Shown here one piece after another: positions 3,913 to 5,330 of a stretch of 5,330 bases of DNA. Where the stretch lies: contig JALVOR010000361.1 in the NCBI GenBank assembly GCA_027026295.1, positions 3,201 to 8,530 on the forward strand, given 5' to 3'. Both the position numbers and the translations under genes were made by a program. Source of the DNA: Anaerolineales bacterium. Its GTDB lineage: Bacteria; Chloroflexota; Anaerolineae; Anaerolineales; DRMV01. Positions within the stretch are counted from its first letter, which is position 1, and each line of letters begins with the position of its first letter. A model generated the notes under the pieces. The model searched no databases. It had not been told where the DNA came from and saw only the letters and a list, made by a program, of their open reading frames with translations.

Positions 3913-5330
3913 ATGCCCGCCGAACACATCCACATTGACGGCATCGTCCAGGGCGTAGGGTTTCGGCCCTTCGTGTACCGCCTGGCCCATCGCTACGGCC
4001 TGCGCGGCTGGGTGCGCAGCAACACCCGCGGCGTGGACATCGAAGTCGTCGGGCCGCAGGCGGACATCGAGGCTTTCGTCCGCGCCCTGGAAGCCGACGC
4101 CCCGCCCCTGGCCGTCATCCGCCGCATCACCCGCCAGCCCATCCCCGCCATCCACTTCCCCAACTCTCACGACTTCCCCGACTTCTCCGACTCCCCTGAC
4201 TCCTCCGGCTCCCCCTTCCGCATCCTGCCCAGCGAGGCCGACGAGGGCTTCACCCTGGTCTCGCCCGACATGGCGACCTGCCCCGACTGCCTGCGGGAAC
4301 TCTTCGACCCCAACGACCGCCGCTATCGCTACCCCTTCATCAACTGCACCAACTGCGGGCCGCGCTTCAGCATCATCCGCGCCCTGCCCTACGACCGGCC
4401 CAACACCACCATGGCCGCCTTCCTCATGTGCGCGGCATGCCAGAGAGAGTATGACGACCCCCTCGACCGCCGCTTCCATGCCCAGCCCAACGCCTGCCCC
4501 GACTGTGGCCCTCATGTGTGGTTCGAGAGCGTGGACGGCAGCGTCGCCGAATTCAACTCCGACGGCGCCATCGCCACTACGGCCCGCTGGCTGCTGGAAG
4601 GGCGCATCGTGGTCATCAAGGGCCTGGGCGGCTTTCACCTGGCCTGCGACGCCACCAACGACCAGGCCGTGCAGACCCTGCGCCAACGCAAGACCCGCCC
4701 CCACAAGCCCCTGGCCCTGATGATGAAAGACCTGGACATGGTGCGGGCCTACTGCCATGTCTCCCCCGCCGAGGAGGAACTGCTCACCTCGCCGCGGGTC
4801 CCCATCGTGCTGCTGGAGCCCAGGCCGGGCACCGACCTCTCGCCCCACATCGCCCCCGGCCAGCGCCGCCTGGGTGTGATGCTCCCCTACACGCCCCTGC
4901 ACCATTTGCTGCTCCACGAGGTCAACCGCCCCCTGGTGATGACCAGCGGCAACCGCCAGGACGAACCCATCGCCCGTACCAACGCCGAGGCGCGGGCCAA
5001 CCTCTCCCACCTGGCCGACGCCTTCCTCTGGCACAACCGCCCCATCTACAACCGGGTGGACGACAGCGTGTGGCTCGTCCCCGCCCTGGGGCCCATGCCC
5101 ATCCGCCGCTCCCGGGGCTACGCCCCCCAACCCATCGAAGTCCCCCTGGAAAGCCCCGAGCCGGTGCTGGCTACCGGCAGTGAGATGAAGAACACCTTCT
5201 GCCTGCTGGCAGGCTCCTACGCCTTCCTCAGCCAGCACATCGGCGAACTGGCTCAAATGGAGACCTGGGCCTTCTTCACCGAGAGCGTGCGCCGTTTCCA
5301 GGAACTCTTTGGCATCCACCCGCGTATTGT
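3913..5330 (+). CDS. hypF: Carbamoyltransferase HypF, truncated at the window edge
   Basis: The first 472 residues of a protein that normally has about 750. Domains in order: acylphosphatase-like (1 to about 80, with VQGVGFRPFVYRLA at 12-25); a paired zinc-finger region with Cys123/126, 145/148, 173/176 and 195/198, all eight present; a YrdC/Sua5-like domain (about 215-410, with KGLGGFHLACDA, KTRPHKPLALMM and MTSGN); and the beginning of the Kae1-like domain (from about 418, ATGSEMKNTFCL). HypF uses carbamoyl phosphate and ATP to carbamoylate the C-terminal cysteine of HypE, the first step towards the cyanide ligands of the active-site iron. ATG 3913 gives the canonical N-terminus, yet no Shine-Dalgarno sequence precedes it, so translation may depend on coupling to hypB. 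A 63-bp in-frame repeat lies in the linker after the acylphosphatase domain. A long open frame on the opposite strand is only its shadow. Confidence 0.96.
   Translation, partial: MPAEHIHIDGIVQGVGFRPFVYRLAHRYGLRGWVRSNTRGVDIEVVGPQADIEAFVRALEADAPPLAVIRRITRQPIPAIHFPNSHDFPDFSDSPDSSGSPFRILPSEADEGFTLVSPDMATCPDCLRELFDPNDRRYRYPFINCTNCGPRFSIIRALPYDRPNTTMAAFLMCAACQREYDDPLDRRFHAQPNACPDCGPHVWFESVDGSVAEFNSDGAIATTARWLLEGRIVVIKGLGGFHLACDATNDQAVQTLRQRKTRPHKPLALMMKDLDMVRAYCHVSPAEEELLTSPRVPIVLLEPRPGTDLSPHIAPGQRRLGVMLPYTPLHHLLLHEVNRPLVMTSGNRQDEPIARTNAEARANLSHLADAFLWHNRPIYNRVDDSVWLVPALGPMPIRRSRGYAPQPIEVPLESPEPVLATGSEMKNTFCLLAGSYAFLSQHIGELAQMETWAFFTESVRRFQELFGIHPRI
4153..4215 (+). repeat. hypF: In-frame 9-bp repeat inside hypF
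   Basis: Seven consecutive 9-bp units of the form GACTYCYCC (degenerate at the edges) encode tripeptides HFP-NSH-DFP-DFS-DSP-DSS-GSP, residues 81-101. They lie between the acylphosphatase domain and the first zinc-finger cysteine (123). The resemblance to the intergenic short-period repeats of this window suggests that a repeat tract became part of the coding sequence. Confidence 0.85.

Noticed and set aside
3868..5319. 483-codon open frame on the minus strand opposite hypF
   Set aside because: It is an antisense shadow of a G+C-rich gene: a Gly/Val/His-rich peptide without recognisable domains, opposite a clear HypF with all cysteine pairs. Its end merely reads the AACTGGG repeat backwards.

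Overview
The window looks like bacterial chromosome of high G+C content. It holds two divergent gene groups separated by a decayed insertion sequence. The spaces between genes are filled with short-period repeats such as GNCGCCAAG 9-mers, CCTCANNN 8-mers, AACTGGG 7-mers and 'TCTGTG' tracts. Such repeat-laden spacers are familiar from Anaerolineae-like Chloroflexota and some other environmental bacteria, so my best guess is a member of Chloroflexota. No rRNA or marker gene settles this. The hydrogenase maturation genes indicate that the cell makes a [NiFe] hydrogenase and is probably anaerobic or facultative.

Left arm, minus strand (1-1850): a PadR-family repressor gene (1286-1792) is read from a near-perfect sigma-70-type promoter whose -10 box and Shine-Dalgarno sequence lie inside a set of nested palindromes. 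This is a strong candidate for an autoregulatory operator. Further along the same strand, after about 450 bp of repeats, are an ABC-transporter ATPase of the MacB/LolD type (99-833) and the first 34 codons of its membrane partner (1-102), which overlap by 4 bp. The simplest reading is a PadR-controlled export or lipoprotein/antimicrobial-type ABC system, with its substrate unknown.

Middle (1966-2668): a 703-bp remnant of an IS3-family element with recognisable terminal inverted repeats. Its two transposase genes have collapsed into one by an internal deletion. The fused frame is broken again by an 11-bp tandem duplication and by a single-base deletion. When the frames are rejoined, the catalytic triad reads D, D(60), D(35)E, which is typical of IS3.

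Right arm, plus strand (2744-5330): hypA, hypB and hypF in close succession, preceded by a TATAAT-type promoter. They encode the nickel-delivery pair HypA/HypB and the carbamoyltransferase HypF, which starts synthesis of the cyanide ligands of the Ni-Fe centre. HypF runs off the right edge with about 60 % of its usual length visible. hypC, hypD and hypE would be expected further right.

I see no clearly new biological system here. The most interesting features are the operator architecture in front of padR, the fossil IS whose ends still carry the two halves of a circle-junction promoter, and the way different short repeats start exactly at stop codons and even invade the hypF reading frame.
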